A stretch of 64,000 nucleotides of DNA. Source: a beta proteobacterium CB. GTDB lineage: Bacteria > Pseudomonadota > Gammaproteobacteria > Burkholderiales > Burkholderiaceae. The stretch spans positions 1,488,001 through 1,552,000 of the forward strand of contig CP004348.1 of the NCBI GenBank assembly GCA_000342265.1. The letters are read 5' to 3'. Below, piece by piece: positions 9,361 to 19,079 of this stretch. The position numbers and the translations under genes are program-made. Every line of letters begins with the position of its first letter. Position 1 is the stretch's first letter. The notes under the pieces are model-generated. The model was given only the letters and a program-made list of their open reading frames with translations. It had not been told where the DNA came from and did no database searches.

Positions 9361-10596
9361 TCAGGCTAAAGACTTGCTTACCCAGCCATTACGTCGTTCG
9401 TACAGAACGAACAGTACACCCCAGATCACCACAGCAGCATAAGCCCAAACCCATGAGATTTGCGAGGCGCGCGAACCCGTTACGTCAAGCACAAACCCGA
9501 AAATGGCTGGGCCCAACAAGCCACCTCCAAATCCCATTAATGAATGTAACCCCATTGCGGCACCTTTAATATTTTCTTGTGCGCTAACAACTAAACCTGC
9601 AGTCAAGGTAGCAGAATCAGCCATGATGAAAATGGTATGTCCTACAGCCAGAGCAATAATTAACCACCACGATTGTCCAGTTGATGAAGCAAGTGCCACA
9701 CCAAATGCAGCACTAGACAGCATGACAAAGAAAATCCATTTTTGACGCCCTATTCTTAAGGCAATCTCATTTCCAATAATAGATGCAGGAACGCCAAAGA
9801 AATTAATCACGCCCGCAAGAGTGGTCGCAGTTAATAGAAAAGGATCACCCGTCACAATTGCACAGAAACCAAAAAAAGCAACTATCCAGCTACGAGAAGC
9901 AAATAACTCGATCGAGTGCACGGTGTAGCCAAAAATAAATCCTGAAGCGGTTTTATCTTGCAAGACTAAGCGCCATTTATCAACTGGAAAAATATCATGC
10001 AATCGAATCCGAATTGGGCCATGCCACTTCTCATGAGTGAGTGCAGGAATAAATATGAGCACAATTAACAATGCAGTGAATGGGCCTAAGGCAATGATTC
10101 CAAAAACATAGCGCCAACCCAAACTATCCAAGATCCATCCTGAGCAGAGATAAGAGAAGCCAGTACCAATACCAAAGAAAGCGGTATAGAAAGCAATGTG
10201 GCGACTCAATTCACCAGTCTTAATACGATCTGACAGAATTTTTAAGCCAGGCATATAGGTGCCCGCTAAGCCAGCCCCATTCAGCGCCATAAAGATTAAA
10301 GCAGTCCAAAAGTTATAAGCCAAGAGGCCCATACCCAGCAATCCACACGTTGCTGAAAGACCGCCTACGAGATAAACTTTTTTTGCATCGACACGATCCG
10401 TCAAAGCAGTTGCCAATGGGACCATCAACATGTAACCAAAGAAGAAAGCGCTCGCAATGAGTCCGGACTGTAAATTACTGAGCTGCCATTCATCCTGTAG
10501 GGTGGTTAGTACTACGGCATAACAGGCGAAGCCCAAAAGCGCACAAGTTTGCGCCATGAGCATGAAGGGTGTGTAACCGGTAGGTTTAAAACGCAT
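9361..10596 (-). CDS. Major facilitator superfamily transporter
   Basis: 411 residues with about 12 hydrophobic segments. The helix 2-3 loop reads FFFGYMLMVPLATALTDRVDAKKVYL, the MFS D-R-x-x-x-K/R motif. The substrate cannot be read from the sequence. It is closely packed with a 2OG-Fe dioxygenase gene upstream (6 bp) and ccoI downstream (15 bp), so it is probably co-transcribed with them. CcoA-type copper importers are also MFS proteins linked to cbb3 oxidase, but I cannot see the methionine motif that would prove it here. Confidence 0.8.
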   Translation of the reverse strand: MRFKPTGYTPFMLMAQTCALLGFACYAVVLTTLQDEWQLSNLQSGLIASAFFFGYMLMVPLATALTDRVDAKKVYLVGGLSATCGLLGMGLLAYNFWTALIFMALNGAGLAGTYMPGLKILSDRIKTGELSRHIAFYTAFFGIGTGFSYLCSGWILDSLGWRYVFGIIALGPFTALLIVLIFIPALTHEKWHGPIRIRLHDIFPVDKWRLVLQDKTASGFIFGYTVHSIELFASRSWIVAFFGFCAIVTGDPFLLTATTLAGVINFFGVPASIIGNEIALRIGRQKWIFFVMLSSAAFGVALASSTGQSWWLIIALAVGHTIFIMADSATLTAGLVVSAQENIKGAAMGLHSLMGFGGGLLGPAIFGFVLDVTGSRASQISWVWAYAAVVIWGVLFVLYERRNGWVSKSLA

Positions 10597-10602
10597 TGGG
10601 CC

Positions 10603-11358
10603 TTACTGCTGACTGCGATCAGGAGAATCCTGGAAGCCATTAGAGCGGAAGGTAAGTACCAAAGTGTCTCTATAGCCATGAGGTCCTAGTGGCTGAATGG
10701 GGGTAGATTCATGAATCATGCGCTCATCATTCATGAGCAATAAAGACCATGGCTCAGTCAATGTAAATCTCAGACCAGCAGAGCCGCCCGCATCAAAAAT
10801 GCGCGTCTCGCCACCCTTGATACCTACGCGATTGAGTAAAAAGACGGCCACGAAATCTACGCCATCGCGATGCGCCCCCTCAGGAGTTGGACGCCCAATT
10901 CCATCAGTTGTATCAATTCGAAATTGATGTGCTTCAACAAACCAGGTGCGCGTCTGCTTAACACTGCTGAGGACGCGAGCCAATCCCAGTAAAAGAGATT
11001 GCCAGGCGGGATTGCTGGTGAGTTCGGTCTGTGAGGGCTCAAACCAACGCTCAATGCCACCATGCAGGGCGTTGTAGTTCACAGACTGCCAATGGGCACG
11101 ATGTGGCACCATTAGCAGAGATTCGCCTTTGATCTCAAAGCTGGAATGACGACGAAAGCGATATCGCCCCCCATCCTTTAAATAGGGATCGCGCGGCAAA
11201 CCCTCCCAAAACTGGGTGAGATTGAGAAGTTGACTAAGATCCACATTTGCAATTTCTGACACATCTTGCGCAGAGATCACCGCAAAACCATGATCTCGGA
11301 GAGATTGGGCCACGCCCTTTGCGGGAGTAAGTGGGGGCAGAAGGCTTGAAAGAGTCAT
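10603..11358 (-). CDS. 2OG-Fe dioxygenase family protein (PF10014-like)
   Basis: 251 residues. An HRDGVD motif (iron-binding His-x-Asp), a distal histidine in MIHESTPI and an arginine further on (YRDTLVLTFR) fit the double-stranded beta-helix dioxygenases related to bacterial L-isoleucine dioxygenase. They hydroxylate free amino acids or related small acids using 2-oxoglutarate, Fe(II) and O2; the substrate here is unknown. It is placed between the TAXI-type protein gene (29 bp) and the MFS gene (6 bp). Confidence 0.75.
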   Translation of the reverse strand: MTLSSLLPPLTPAKGVAQSLRDHGFAVISAQDVSEIANVDLSQLLNLTQFWEGLPRDPYLKDGGRYRFRRHSSFEIKGESLLMVPHRAHWQSVNYNALHGGIERWFEPSQTELTSNPAWQSLLLGLARVLSSVKQTRTWFVEAHQFRIDTTDGIGRPTPEGAHRDGVDFVAVFLLNRVGIKGGETRIFDAGGSAGLRFTLTEPWSLLLMNDERMIHESTPIQPLGPHGYRDTLVLTFRSNGFQDSPDRSQQ

Positions 11359-11387
11359 GGGTTTATTTTAGGCGCTTACCAGGTGGT

Positions 11388-12713
11388 TTAGGAATGCAAA
11401 TTCAAACGGCCGCGCACTTCTCCCACATGCCCTTTTAAGTCATACAACTCTTTCGCATCCAGCATGGAAACTTTGATATTACCCACTCTTCGCTCAATAT
11501 CCTCCAAGTCCTTGAAGTTCTTTTCTTTTAAGGCTGGATTAGATGCATTTCTTTCTATTACCTTCAGCTCATCGTATACCTGTGATAGCTTGAGTCGCAA
11601 AAGTAAATTCTTGGCTGCGGGAATATAGGTAAACAAAGGAATCAAAATCACCAACAGTGGGATCACAATTTTCGCAAATCGTCCAATCCATACAGCCGTC
11701 CAAAAGGGGAGGTAACGATGCAAGAGTGAAGGGCCATCTTTTAAATAAATTTCTGCATCTACATGCAATGGAAAATCCAGGCCAGTACCAGACGGGAACT
11801 CTCCAGGCTTTTGTAAATATGAATATGTTTTCAGAATGTCGTACGTAGCGCCAAGTAATAAAGTCACTAACGCAGGACTTACATCCTGCTTGCCCACCAA
11901 AGTCGCAGTTGCCGCTAAAACCTGAATATCTTGCTTTGGTAAGTCATACCCAATACTGACCACCCCACGAGGTACCGTTACTTTAGATAAAAAAGGAAAT
12001 AAATGAACATAGGCTTCAGCCTGCTCAAAACTCATTAAGCGAATGCCAGGAGTTTCATAAAAACTTTTTACCAATGGTGCCTCGGCTGCACTTACCAAAA
12101 ATACAGCATCTAACTCACCTTTTTTGAACTTCTCTAAGGCATCTAGTGGCTTTAGTTTCTCGGCGCGAACATCGCCTAAAGTTAATCCACTCGCCTCAAG
12201 CAGTTGAGAGGCCAAAGAGAGTGTGCCACTACCTTCATTGCCGATAGAGATCCGCTTGCCTTTTAGCTGGCTCAACAAGCCTAATCGCCCAGATTCATTT
12301 GGAAAGCTCGACTCTCGATACCAAACCCAGACTGGCTCATAAAAAACACCAGCAATGGAGACAAAATTGGGATGCTTTAATAAGTCAGCTACGCCACCCT
12401 GCACCATTGCAAAATCAACACCAGAATCAGGATTACTCAGTAAAGCTAGGTTGTCACTGGTACCACCGGTAGTACGTAACTTGAGCGATACCCCTTCCCG
12501 AGCTAATTCAGTCTGAAGTTTTTCACCAAACTTCTGATACAGGCCAGCAGGAAAGCCGGTCGCCAACTCAATTGATCTAGGTGGGGGCGGAACCAAAACC
12601 CAGAGCGTGGCAAAAAGTATGGCGACTAGAATCAAAAAGGCAATACCAACTGCCAGGGGGTTATAGAGATTTTTGCGTATGAAGTCCATAAGAATGCTTT
12701 TCGTTTTTGCCAT
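11388..12713 (-). CDS. TAXI-family TRAP transporter solute-binding protein, membrane anchored
   Basis: 441 residues. An N-terminal hydrophobic helix (about 14-38) is followed by a periplasmic binding domain starting IELATGFPAGLYQKFG, typical of the TAXI group of TRAP binding proteins. A second transmembrane helix (about residues 345-370) and a cytoplasmic coiled region come after it. No TRAP permease gene is adjacent, so it may act as a sensor or serve a permease elsewhere. It is the first gene of the minus-strand run that leads through the dioxygenase and MFS genes to ccoI. Confidence 0.78.
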   Translation of the reverse strand: MAKTKSILMDFIRKNLYNPLAVGIAFLILVAILFATLWVLVPPPPRSIELATGFPAGLYQKFGEKLQTELAREGVSLKLRTTGGTSDNLALLSNPDSGVDFAMVQGGVADLLKHPNFVSIAGVFYEPVWVWYRESSFPNESGRLGLLSQLKGKRISIGNEGSGTLSLASQLLEASGLTLGDVRAEKLKPLDALEKFKKGELDAVFLVSAAEAPLVKSFYETPGIRLMSFEQAEAYVHLFPFLSKVTVPRGVVSIGYDLPKQDIQVLAATATLVGKQDVSPALVTLLLGATYDILKTYSYLQKPGEFPSGTGLDFPLHVDAEIYLKDGPSLLHRYLPFWTAVWIGRFAKIVIPLLVILIPLFTYIPAAKNLLLRLKLSQVYDELKVIERNASNPALKEKNFKDLEDIERRVGNIKVSMLDAKELYDLKGHVGEVRGRLNLHS

Positions 12714-12807
12714 TATGCCCCGAGCCTAGAGATCAAGAGCGGAATGAATTCGTTCAAATTATTTCGGGATAAGATGGGGGCTTTTAGACAACCCTACTAG
12801 GATTGCA

Positions 12808-13569
12808 ATGAACACAGACCTCAATAAAGTAGCCCTTGTCACAGGAGCTGGAACGGGTATCGGCAAAGCTGCGGCAAAAGCGCTTTTGCAGGGTGGATTT
12901 CGTGTTGTCCTAGCCGGCAGAAATCTCGAGAAACTTAACAGAGCTATTGAAGATATTGGTGGGAGTAAGCAAAACTGCCTCGCCCTGAGCTGTGACGTTG
13001 GCAATCCTGAGCAAGTCAAATACTTATTTTCAGAGACACAAAAACAGTTTGGCCGCATTGATGTGCTTTTTAATAATGCTGGCATGGGTGCCCCAGCAAT
13101 TCCTATGGAAGAGCTAAGCTACGAACAATGGATGAGTGTCGTTAACGCCAATCTCTGTGGCGCTTTCTTATGCTCCCAAGAAGCTATCCGGATGATGAAA
13201 GCGCAATCTCCACAAGGGGGCCGAATTATTAATAATGGCTCTATCTCTGCGCATGCGCCCCGTCCAATGTCCGCTCCATACACAGCCACCAAACATGCCA
13301 TCACTGGTTTAACTAAATCGATTGCATTAGATGGCCGCCCATTTAATATCACTTGCGGTCAAATTGATATTGGTAATGCAGGAACTGAAATGACCATCCC
13401 CATGGCAGCTGGTATTTTGCAGCCCGATGGCTCAAAAAAGGTAGAGCCACTCATGGATGTAGATCATGTTGGGGAAGCCATCTTGCATATGGCTCAGCTA
13501 CCCCTAGAAAGCAACATTCTTTCCATGACCATCATGGCAAGCAACATGCCATTCGTTGGTCGGGGCTAA
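12808..13569 (+). CDS. Short-chain dehydrogenase/reductase
   Basis: 253 residues with the classical SDR motifs: a TGAGTGIG nucleotide-binding loop at residues 11-18, NNAG near residue 90, a catalytic serine in [10 protein letters not shown] and YTATK. The dinucleotide loop followed by AGRN suggests NADP(H). The substrate is not evident. The stop codon abuts the convergent ccmI stop with no gap and no visible terminator. Confidence 0.88.
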   Translation: MNTDLNKVALVTGAGTGIGKAAAKALLQGGFRVVLAGRNLEKLNRAIEDIGGSKQNCLALSCDVGNPEQVKYLFSETQKQFGRIDVLFNNAGMGAPAIPMEELSYEQWMSVVNANLCGAFLCSQEAIRMMKAQSPQGGRIINNGSISAHAPRPMSAPYTATKHAITGLTKSIALDGRPFNITCGQIDIGNAGTEMTIPMAAGILQPDGSKKVEPLMDVDHVGEAILHMAQLPLESNILSMTIMASNMPFVGRG

Positions 13570-14760
13570 TTAAGGCCGAATCTGATCAATCAATAAACGG
13601 GCATTAGTAGTGCCGACCTTGATTGTTTGCGGTACAGATATCAAGTCTCCAGACTCTGGCATTGCCATCCCTGTTTTTGAGATCCGCACTTCAACCGATA
13701 CCTCGGGTAATTGAGAGATCAAGGCATTCGGGCTCATTGCCAAGGAATCGTTGAGAACAAAACTGATTGGAAATGCAGTAACTGCGGTTTTAAGCACTGC
13801 TACCGGCATGCGCTCGCCAGGTTTGCGAGCAATCACCATCAAGGTATCGCCGGCTTTCACTTTGGACTGAAGTGCTGAGGATATTCCTACCTGCCCACTC
13901 ACCCCTTGATTACTGATCACTGGCACGCTAGCTGGCGCAAGCCCCCCCTTATTGCGCGCTTCGGCAATAGATGCCGCAATAGCACGGGCCTCATCGGTTT
14001 CGGGAGGCAGTTGCTTGGCTAGCTTTTCCCAGGACTGCGCTGCGGATTTGTAGTTTTGCGCATTGAAAGCCGCCGTACCAGAAAGCCATAGAGCCAATAG
14101 ATTGTTTGGATCTAGAGCCAATGCTTTATTAATGAGTTGCTGGGGCTTACCCGCAAAATTGCCATTAGCATTTGCCGCCAATACATCAGCATAGTCCGCC
14201 AATAATTGTGGGTCAGACTCAATAAAAGAGCCTGCGCGAGCATAAGCATTTGCAGCTTCAGCATTGCGGCCCAAAATTCGATAGGAGCGCGCCAACATGG
14301 CCCAGCCCTTCAAATTGTCAGGATCTTTTTCCATCTTGGCAGCAAACTCTGTAACCATCTTTTCAACAGACTCTTGAGTCATTGGCTTTTCAGCATTCTT
14401 TTGGGCAATTCGAGAGGCATCGCCTAGGAAGAAATAGAAGCCAGCTGAAAGTAGAGCTACAAAAAAGCAAATTCCAATGATGGTTTTCTTCGTAGCGCCC
14501 AACACTGCGAGGTCATCCGCCTCATCCGTATCCTGAAATAGTCGCTGACGCATTTCTGCATGCGTCTGTTCATAGCTATCGTCATCCACCCTACCAGCCA
14601 AATGATCAGCCTGAAGCTTATCAAGTTCTTCACGATAAATAGCAGCATTCATCTGACGACGCGATGTTGCAGACTCTTTAGCCGGGAAAAATAATGGGCG
14701 CAAGAGTAGCACCAAGACTAAGATCAACAAGAGGACAGCGGGAATTAAAAAACTAGTCAT
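13570..14760 (-). CDS. ccmI: Cytochrome c maturation protein CcmI (CycH)
   Basis: The product starts MTSFLIPAVLLLILVLVLLL. Two transmembrane helices flank a cytoplasmic loop, followed by a TPR region (NLKGWAMLARSYRILGRNAEAANAYARA) and a C-terminal beta domain. This is the CcmI chaperone that holds apocytochrome c for haem attachment. The frame is open upstream to 14898, but the ATG at 14760, overlapping the ccmH stop by 8 bp, gives the family start. It is the last gene of the ccm operon. Confidence 0.9.
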   Translation of the reverse strand: MTSFLIPAVLLLILVLVLLLRPLFFPAKESATSRRQMNAAIYREELDKLQADHLAGRVDDDSYEQTHAEMRQRLFQDTDEADDLAVLGATKKTIIGICFFVALLSAGFYFFLGDASRIAQKNAEKPMTQESVEKMVTEFAAKMEKDPDNLKGWAMLARSYRILGRNAEAANAYARAGSFIESDPQLLADYADVLAANANGNFAGKPQQLINKALALDPNNLLALWLSGTAAFNAQNYKSAAQSWEKLAKQLPPETDEARAIAASIAEARNKGGLAPASVPVISNQGVSGQVGISSALQSKVKAGDTLMVIARKPGERMPVAVLKTAVTAFPISFVLNDSLAMSPNALISQLPEVSVEVRISKTGMAMPESGDLISVPQTIKVGTTNARLLIDQIRP

Positions 14761-15256
14761 GTGCATTTTCTGTTGAACTGGATTTTGCATCCTGAAGTAG
14801 CGCATCAATACGACGATTATCTTCTTCGGATAAAGTGGCACTGGGCATGCTCTGATTTCTGCGACGCAGATAAACCATGAGACCAATAATGCCAGCAAGC
14901 AAGATCACAAAAGGGCCTATCCACAGGAGCCAGGTAATCGGCTTTACAGGTGGTCGGTATAAAACAAAATCGCCGTAACGCTCCACCATAAAATTCCGAA
15001 TTTGCTCGTCCGTCTTACCCTCGTTAATGAGAATACGAATTTCTCGACGTAAATCATTTGCTAAATCAGAACGCGAGCCTGCAAGAGATTCATTCTGACA
15101 AACTAGGCAACGCATTTCCTCTGAAATCGTGATGAGGCGCTGCTCAGTGACTGGGTCATCTGCCAGTGGAACAGCATCTTTAGCGAAAGAGCCATTCATC
15201 ACGCAAGCAAGTGCAATAGATATAAAAAAGGAGACGAGTGGCTTTTTCAACATCAC
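14753..15256 (-). CDS. ccmH: Cytochrome c maturation thioredoxin-like protein CcmH
   Basis: 167 residues. A signal sequence is followed by the MRCLVCQN motif (cysteines 50 and 53) in the helical CcmH domain, including DLRREIRILI and the GDFVLYRPP end, and a C-terminal transmembrane helix. It reduces the apocytochrome CXXCH cysteines, working with CcmG. It overlaps ccmG by 4 bp and ccmI by 8 bp. Confidence 0.95.
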   Translation of the reverse strand: MMLKKPLVSFFISIALACVMNGSFAKDAVPLADDPVTEQRLITISEEMRCLVCQNESLAGSRSDLANDLRREIRILINEGKTDEQIRNFMVERYGDFVLYRPPVKPITWLLWIGPFVILLAGIIGLMVYLRRRNQSMPSATLSEEDNRRIDALLQDAKSSSTENAHD

Positions 15257-15777
15257 TTGAGTTCACTCAACAAAGGAATCATCTTTTTATTGAGCAATTC
15301 CATCGTGATGGGGCCAATATGCTTAAACCGAATCACGCCAGCCTGATCAATGACGTATGTCTCTGGAACGCCATACACACCATAGTCAATCCCAACTCGA
15401 CCATTGGCATCAAAGGCGGATAAAGCGTAAGGATTGCCTTGGCGGGCAAGCATTGCCATCGCATCGTCACGCTTATCTTTGTAATCCAAACCAATAATCG
15501 GCGCTATCTGCAATTTGCCCAGCTCAACAAGAACAGGATGCTCTTCGCGACAAGCAACGCACCAAGAGGCCCATACATTCAAGATCCAGACCTTGCCCCT
15601 CATGCTCTCGGGGGAGAAGGTCTTTTGAGGATCAGCTAACTGCGGCAATTCAAAAGCAGGGGCCTGCTTACCAATCAGGGGGGATGGCACCTCATGTGGA
15701 TCACGATTTAAACCTACCGCTAAGAATCCAACCAAAACTACAAACAAGAGGAGAGGAATTAAAAACTTGGCTTTCAT
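15253..15777 (-). CDS. ccmG: Thiol:disulfide interchange protein CcmG (DsbE)
   Basis: 174 residues: an N-terminal membrane anchor (about 4-22) and a periplasmic thioredoxin fold with redox motif WCVAC (72-76), plus the cis-proline region YGVYGVPETYVID. Many CcmG proteins have WCxxC with a proline; here the middle pair is V-A. It keeps apocytochrome thiols reduced. Four-base overlaps join it to ccmF and ccmH. Confidence 0.94.
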   Translation of the reverse strand: MKAKFLIPLLLFVVLVGFLAVGLNRDPHEVPSPLIGKQAPAFELPQLADPQKTFSPESMRGKVWILNVWASWCVACREEHPVLVELGKLQIAPIIGLDYKDKRDDAMAMLARQGNPYALSAFDANGRVGIDYGVYGVPETYVIDQAGVIRFKHIGPITMELLNKKMIPLLSELK

Positions 15778-17693
15778 GCCGTCGCCTTCTTCAACTTCAT
15801 GCGATAACGTTTATCCGACATTGCCAAGAGGCCGCCCAGCGCCATCAATACGCAACCACCCCAAATCCAATCAACAAAAGGCTTGTAATAGACTCGCACT
15901 GCCCATGCTTTATCGTCTAACTCTTCACCCAATGAAACATAGATATCTCTTGTCAAGCCAGCATCAATCGCCGCTTCAGTCATTGGCATTGTTGAGGAAA
16001 AGTAGCTACGTTTTTCTGGGTACATCGTGGCCTCTAGCTTCCCATTGCGGGTCAACAAGAAAGTCCCCTGCATGGCTTTGTAGTTTGGACCAGGAACTGC
16101 GTTGACGCTCTGAAGCTGTATTTGATAGCCACCCACACTCACACTTTCACCTGCAAGCATGCGCACATCTTTTTCCTCCTGGTAGGCTCCCACCATCGTG
16201 ACGCCAATCACAAACACCGCTATACCGAGATGCGCTACCTGCATGCCGATGAATGAACGTGTAGGCTTACCTGCCTTTGCCTGGCGAATGATTTGCAACA
16301 CGCCGGAAGCAATGACCCAGAAAGCCAATAAGAAACCAAGACTACTGAGCCAAGTAAATTCACCCATGGCAAACGGAATCAAAGCGGCGGCGATCACTGC
16401 CACTAGGGCTGCAATCCATAAGCGCTTAATCACATCTAAGAGATTGGAGTTTTTCCAGCTAGTCCAGGGTCCAACTCCCATCAATACCAACAGAGGGATC
16501 ATGATGGGGACAAATACGCTATTGAAATATGGAGGGCCCACTGAGATCTTACCTAAGTGGAGAGCATCGATCAGCAAGGGATATAGCGTACCCAAGAGCA
16601 CTGATGCAGCAGACACCACCAAGAAAACATTACCCAACAAAATAAAGGTCTCGCGAGATGTGAAGCTGAACTTACCACCAAGCGTACTCTTCGGAGCGCG
16701 CCAAGCGTAGAGGGTTAAAGAGGATCCCACTACCAATACCAAGAAAATCAAAATAAAGATGCCGCGCTTGGGGTCAGTCGCAAATGCGTGTACTGAAGTC
16801 AGTACTCCAGAGCGCACTAAAAAGGTTCCCAGAAGTGAGAGGGAGAAGGCTGTAATTGCCAGCAATACCGTCCAACTCTTAAAGCCACCACGCTTCTCAG
16901 TAACCGCTAAAGAGTGGAGCAAGGCAGTGCCAACCAACCAGGGAATAAATGAAGCATTCTCAACAGGGTCCCAGAACCACCAACCACCCCAACCTAATTC
17001 GTAATAAGCCCACCAAGAGCCTAAGGCAATACCAAGCGTTAGAAATACCCAAGCAGCAGTTGTCCATGGACGCGACCAACGCGCCCAAGCGGCATCAAGG
17101 CGACCAGACAATAAAGACGCAATTGCAAATGCAAATGCTACCGAGAAGCCAACATAGCCCATGTACAACATGGGTGGATGAAAGACCAATCCCGGATCTT
17201 GTAAAAGCGGATTTAAAGAGCGTCCATCCTGGGCAGCTGGTAATAATCGCTCGAACGGATTGGAGGTCATGAGAACAAATAAGAGCAGGCCAGTGATGAC
17301 TAAGCCTAAGACGCCGATCACACGGGCCACCATAAATTCATCAAGCGACTTGGAGAGTTGAGCGACTAAAAATGTCCAAGTCGATAACAAGAAAATCCAC
17401 AACAATAAAGAACCTTCATGACCACCCCATACCGCACCTAAGCGATAGATGACCGGCATTTGTGAGTTTGAATGCTCTGCTACATAGAGAACAGAGAAAT
17501 CATTCGAGTAAAAGCTCCAGGCCAAAATCACAAATGCAATAGCAAGTAAAAGGAAAACCGTTTGTGCAGCCGGTCTAGCCAACAAAATCCATTCGCGTCG
17601 CCCTTGGTGGGCGCCAACTAGCGGCAGGATCCCCTGGATGATGGCAATACATAAGGCCAAAATTAATGCGTAATGCCCAAACTCAGGAATCAT
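15774..17693 (-). CDS. ccmF: Cytochrome c haem lyase subunit CcmF
   Basis: 639 residues and about 15 hydrophobic helices. It carries the WWD haem-handling domain (GWGGWWFWDPVENASF) with flanking histidines. CcmF with CcmH and CcmI attaches haem from holo-CcmE to apocytochromes. Its length fits the family. It overlaps ccmE by one base and ccmG by four. Confidence 0.96.
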   Translation of the reverse strand: MIPEFGHYALILALCIAIIQGILPLVGAHQGRREWILLARPAAQTVFLLLAIAFVILAWSFYSNDFSVLYVAEHSNSQMPVIYRLGAVWGGHEGSLLLWIFLLSTWTFLVAQLSKSLDEFMVARVIGVLGLVITGLLLFVLMTSNPFERLLPAAQDGRSLNPLLQDPGLVFHPPMLYMGYVGFSVAFAFAIASLLSGRLDAAWARWSRPWTTAAWVFLTLGIALGSWWAYYELGWGGWWFWDPVENASFIPWLVGTALLHSLAVTEKRGGFKSWTVLLAITAFSLSLLGTFLVRSGVLTSVHAFATDPKRGIFILIFLVLVVGSSLTLYAWRAPKSTLGGKFSFTSRETFILLGNVFLVVSAASVLLGTLYPLLIDALHLGKISVGPPYFNSVFVPIMIPLLVLMGVGPWTSWKNSNLLDVIKRLWIAALVAVIAAALIPFAMGEFTWLSSLGFLLAFWVIASGVLQIIRQAKAGKPTRSFIGMQVAHLGIAVFVIGVTMVGAYQEEKDVRMLAGESVSVGGYQIQLQSVNAVPGPNYKAMQGTFLLTRNGKLEATMYPEKRSYFSSTMPMTEAAIDAGLTRDIYVSLGEELDDKAWAVRVYYKPFVDWIWGGCVLMALGGLLAMSDKRYRMKLKKATA

Positions 17694-18124
17694 TATTTAT
17701 TTCCATTTTTTTGAGCTTGCTCTAAAGCATGCTTAGCCTCTGGAGGCATATAGTTTTCGTCATGCTTAGCCAATACTTCGCTAGCGATAAATTGCCCATT
17801 TGAATTGAGACGACCCTGAATGACTGCACCCTTCCCTTCCTTAAATAAGTCCGGAAGAATGCCAGTGTAGGCCACAGGAATATCTTTCACCATATCGGTA
17901 ATCACAAAGTTCACTGTTAAGCCGTCTCGCTTTACCGAGCCATCCTTCACCATCCCGCCAATTCGGAAAACCTGGCCCGCTGGAGACTTACCGGCAGCCA
18001 CTTCACTTGGAGTAACGTATAAAGCAATGTTGCTGTTAAGTGCATTCAAAATTAATAGCGCTGCGATACCGATGGCAATAAGCGCACCAACAATAATGGC
18101 TGCTCGTTTATGTCTTGGCTTCAC
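17693..18124 (-). CDS. ccmE: Periplasmic haem chaperone CcmE
   Basis: 143 residues: an N-terminal anchor helix, an OB-fold beta barrel, and the haem-binding HDENY motif at 121-125, where the histidine binds haem covalently and the tyrosine is the axial ligand. It overlaps ccmD by 4 bp. Confidence 0.96.
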   Translation of the reverse strand: MKPRHKRAAIIVGALIAIGIAALLILNALNSNIALYVTPSEVAAGKSPAGQVFRIGGMVKDGSVKRDGLTVNFVITDMVKDIPVAYTGILPDLFKEGKGAVIQGRLNSNGQFIASEVLAKHDENYMPPEAKHALEQAQKNGNK

Positions 18125-18312
18125 TTACCGCCCTTTTGGTCAAAATGTTCTGCCATCACTTCACGCCGCAGCCTGCGTACGATCGCCTTATGGCGAGCTC
18201 GAACAGCCAAAGGCTCCAAGAAGAGTACTAAGGCACAAACACCAAAGCTGCACCATACATAAAGAGCGTAACCGCCCATCGCAAAGAATTCAGCTGGACT
18301 ATTCCACATCAA
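18121..18312 (-). CDS. ccmD: Haem exporter protein CcmD
   Basis: A 63-residue single-helix protein that begins with an [17 protein letters not shown] stretch, the typical CcmD start, and ends with a basic cytoplasmic tail. CcmD helps release holo-CcmE from CcmABC. Four-base overlaps join it to ccmC and ccmE. Confidence 0.9.
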   Translation of the reverse strand: MMWNSPAEFFAMGGYALYVWCSFGVCALVLFLEPLAVRARHKAIVRRLRREVMAEHFDQKGGK

Positions 18313-19079
18313 TGCTTTACCTCATTTAATTGCTTAACCCAATCAGTATGGGCCTCGCGCTCCAAAATGATGGCACGCACACGCATTAACCCTACTGCGA
18401 TTGAGTACATCCAGAAGCACAGAGCCATCAACAGCATTCCCCAGAGCATTGTCTGAGCCATCGCTGGGGCCTTAGTCAATGAAACAGATGCACCTTGATG
18501 CAAGGTATTCCACCATTTCACTGAAAAATAAATAATAGGTACATTCACAACGCCAACTAAGGCCAAGATTGCACCTGCTTTATCAGCACGGCGCGCGTTA
18601 TCAATGGAGGCTTGCAAGGCAATAAATCCGAGGTACAAAAAGAGCAATATGAGCTCAGAAGTTAAGCGCGCATCCCACACCCACCAAGCGCCCCACATTG
18701 GCTTCCCCCAGAAAGCACCGGTCCACAAAGACAGAAAAGCCATCCAGGCACCGATGGGAGCTAAGGCCTGCGCCATCATCGCTGATAAGCGTGTATTAAA
18801 TACCAAACCCAATCCAGCCCAAGCGGCCATCACTAAGTAGATGAACATGGACATCCAGGAGGCAGGCACATGGACAAAAATAATGCGATAACCTTGGCCC
18901 TGAACTGCATCCACGGGCGCCACAAAGAAACTCACCCATAAGCCAGCAGCACCAAAAATAAACGTGAGCGCCCAGAACCAAGGAATCATTTTTCCAGCGA
19001 GCGGATAAAAGGTGCTTGGGCTCGAGAATTTGAACCAATTCAGGATGCGGCTTGAAGATAAATTATTTACATTACTCAT
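18309..19079 (-). CDS. ccmC: Haem export protein CcmC
   Basis: 256 residues with six hydrophobic helices and the WWD motif (WGAWWVWDARLTSEL). CcmC presents haem to CcmE. The conserved periplasmic histidines lie in VHVPASW and in NTLHQGASV. It overlaps ccmB and ccmD by 4 bp each. Confidence 0.96.
   Translation of the reverse strand: MSNVNNLSSSRILNWFKFSSPSTFYPLAGKMIPWFWALTFIFGAAGLWVSFFVAPVDAVQGQGYRIIFVHVPASWMSMFIYLVMAAWAGLGLVFNTRLSAMMAQALAPIGAWMAFLSLWTGAFWGKPMWGAWWVWDARLTSELILLFLYLGFIALQASIDNARRADKAGAILALVGVVNVPIIYFSVKWWNTLHQGASVSLTKAPAMAQTMLWGMLLMALCFWMYSIAVGLMRVRAIILEREAHTDWVKQLNEVKH

Noticed and set aside
13870-14960. Several antisense open frames in the ccm operon
   Set aside because: They lie over long, well conserved ccm genes and lack start signals.
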